Positions 62,671-64,000 of a stretch of DNA of 64,000 bases are shown here, in pieces. The translations under genes and the position numbers were made by a program. The stretch spans positions 124,001 to 188,000 of the forward strand of contig JNEU01000734.1 in assembly GCA_000697475.1 (NCBI GenBank), written 5' to 3'. Within the stretch, counting starts at the first letter, position 1, and the number at the start of each line of letters is the position of its first letter. This DNA comes from Lichtheimia corymbifera B2541. Lineage: Eukaryota > Mucoromycota > Mucoromycetes > Mucorales > Lichtheimiaceae. The notes under the pieces were generated by a model. The model was not told where the DNA came from. It saw only the letters and a list, made by a program, of their open reading frames with translations, and searched no databases.

Positions 62671-64000
62671 GTCGACTGTGTCTGTGTGTGCAAGAGCAAA
62701 AGAATCGAATTACAACTTGGGCATCCCATAATGTCAAAGGGCGCTTTTGGACTCCGGCTATCTTACACCATGCATCCCCACCACAGCCAATCGTTTGCCG
62801 CCACTACTGAGCACGGTCATTGTAACACACTGAAAGGGAAGGAGGGTGTTGTTATTACACACCTCTTGGAGAGAAAGAGAAACATATGTTGACATGTGTC
62901 CTTTAATAGGTGATTTATCGTAGAGGTCGCATATCATCCAAGATCGGGTGCATCCTCACCCTATTCCTTCCCAGATTTCACATACATACATTATCAGCAA
63001 CTTTTCATGAGACGTACCATAGCCAACATTCATTGTCTTTGTGATTCTTTGTTCCTTAAATATATCGACCCATGGGTTCATTGTATTCTATAATGCATGG
63101 TGCTGTTTATGTTGGGGAGGGGGCTAAAAGCCGGGAAGGATAGTAAATGTTGATTTGTGATCAAAGGATAAGAATGGTGAAGTAAAGGAACGGCTGACAG
63201 CTGTAATGATTAGGGATCAGCCGATTGATTGTTATCATTTGGATTCCACCCCCATAGACCCAAGAGTAGAAGGATCAGAAAAATATGATCTGCCCCCTTC
63301 ACATCCTCCTCCTAACTGAGAAATGTTCATTATATATGCAGCACCAAGGCATGTTTTCGCACAACATCACGTTAATTGAGCCAAGTGCCCACATAATATA
63401 GCAACAGTTTATCCATCAATGGAACGTCTCTCTAAAGTTGATCCATCTGTGATACTCAAGTACGCATTGACAAAGGTGCAGAGAGTCATTAAATTGTATT
63501 TGCATGCTCAAGCGTTAAAAAGGAACCAGGTGGATCATTCAGATCCTAGCAAATAATAACCGTCCATTCATGTTGGAGCATATTTCATTATGTAGATGCA
63601 TATCCAGGGAAGCTCTTTGCAATAAACACCCACTATTTTCTCATGATCTCTTTGTCTTGTGCGTTGATTTTTCCCTTTCCAATCACGTTCATCCGTTGTT
63701 AGGGTTCCATCCTCCTATTATCCTATTGGAAAGCTCACAGCGTTACCTAGCTCACTTTCCATACCTCTACTAAAGCCTTTAATAAGAGAGAGTGTATACT
63801 TGCTCCCAGCAAGCGCTACCTCATACGCAGCTCAAGATACGATAAAAGCATTTGAGTCATTATGCATGATGGGAACAAATATAATAAACATATCAGGATG
63901 CAGGAGATCTCTTATGTATGGCCCCACAATATCGGTTGCGATGAGTCAATTCGCATACAGCCAATGTGTAGCAAGTTTCAGAGAGATAATAGATAAACCG
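62671..64000. other. Intergenic to window end, no gene recognised
   Basis: 1.3 kb that includes the OST1 promoter. No coding region, RNA gene or repeat is supported. Confidence 0.45.

Overview
The window is nuclear DNA of a filamentous fungus, most likely an early-diverging one (Mucoromycota, probably Mucorales). The evidence is dense protein genes split by short introns (mostly 45-80 nt, GT-AG), pyrimidine-rich leaders before start codons, poly-Gln/Ser/Asn tracts, and a gene set that is fungal (CreA/Mig1-like regulator, Cys-3/Met4-type bZIP, Ytp1-like and Tvp18-like membrane proteins, HAL-type kinase, glyoxalase-PFK fusion) yet includes CEP104, a centriole/cilium-tip protein lost from yeasts. 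Genus and species cannot be fixed from sequence alone. I found no tRNA, rRNA or CRISPR array.

Layout. 1-18.7 kb: CreA/Mig1-like factor, NatA subunit NAA15, a membrane-anchored basic protein, an NmrA-like oxidoreductase, a BuGZ/ZNF207-like zinc finger protein, a HAD-family 5'-nucleotidase-like protein and a KA1-domain kinase on +; a three-KH FUBP-like protein and a small coiled-coil protein on -. 19.5-25.35 kb: a 5.85 kb accessory block bounded by 0.86-0.97 kb inverted repeats, with nested inverted repeats, a near-perfect 82-bp-arm hairpin, degenerate satellite-like units, and a seven-exon gene of unknown family on - (23742-24827) whose 5' exons lie in the repeat arm. A decayed third copy sits at about 43.4-43.9 kb. 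26-37 kb: two PY-motif membrane proteins, a Cys-3/Met4-like bZIP, a Ytp1-like protein and an acidic low-complexity protein. 37.5-51.7 kb: CEP104, LYAR, TVP18, a HAL4/HAL5-type kinase, an alpha-arrestin and FCF1. 52-64 kb: a broken glycosyltransferase relic, MAK16, phosphofructokinase, an ING-family PHD protein and ribophorin I (OST1).

Common themes: ribosome biogenesis (LYAR, FCF1, MAK16), nutrient control (CreA/Mig1-like, Cys-3/Met4-like), and probable Rsp5-dependent membrane traffic (alpha-arrestin and two membrane proteins with PPxY motifs). Neighbours are not operons; each gene has its own promoter. Exon coordinates below come from manual splice-site choice. Reading frame was checked across each junction, and family alignment was used where a family was recognised.
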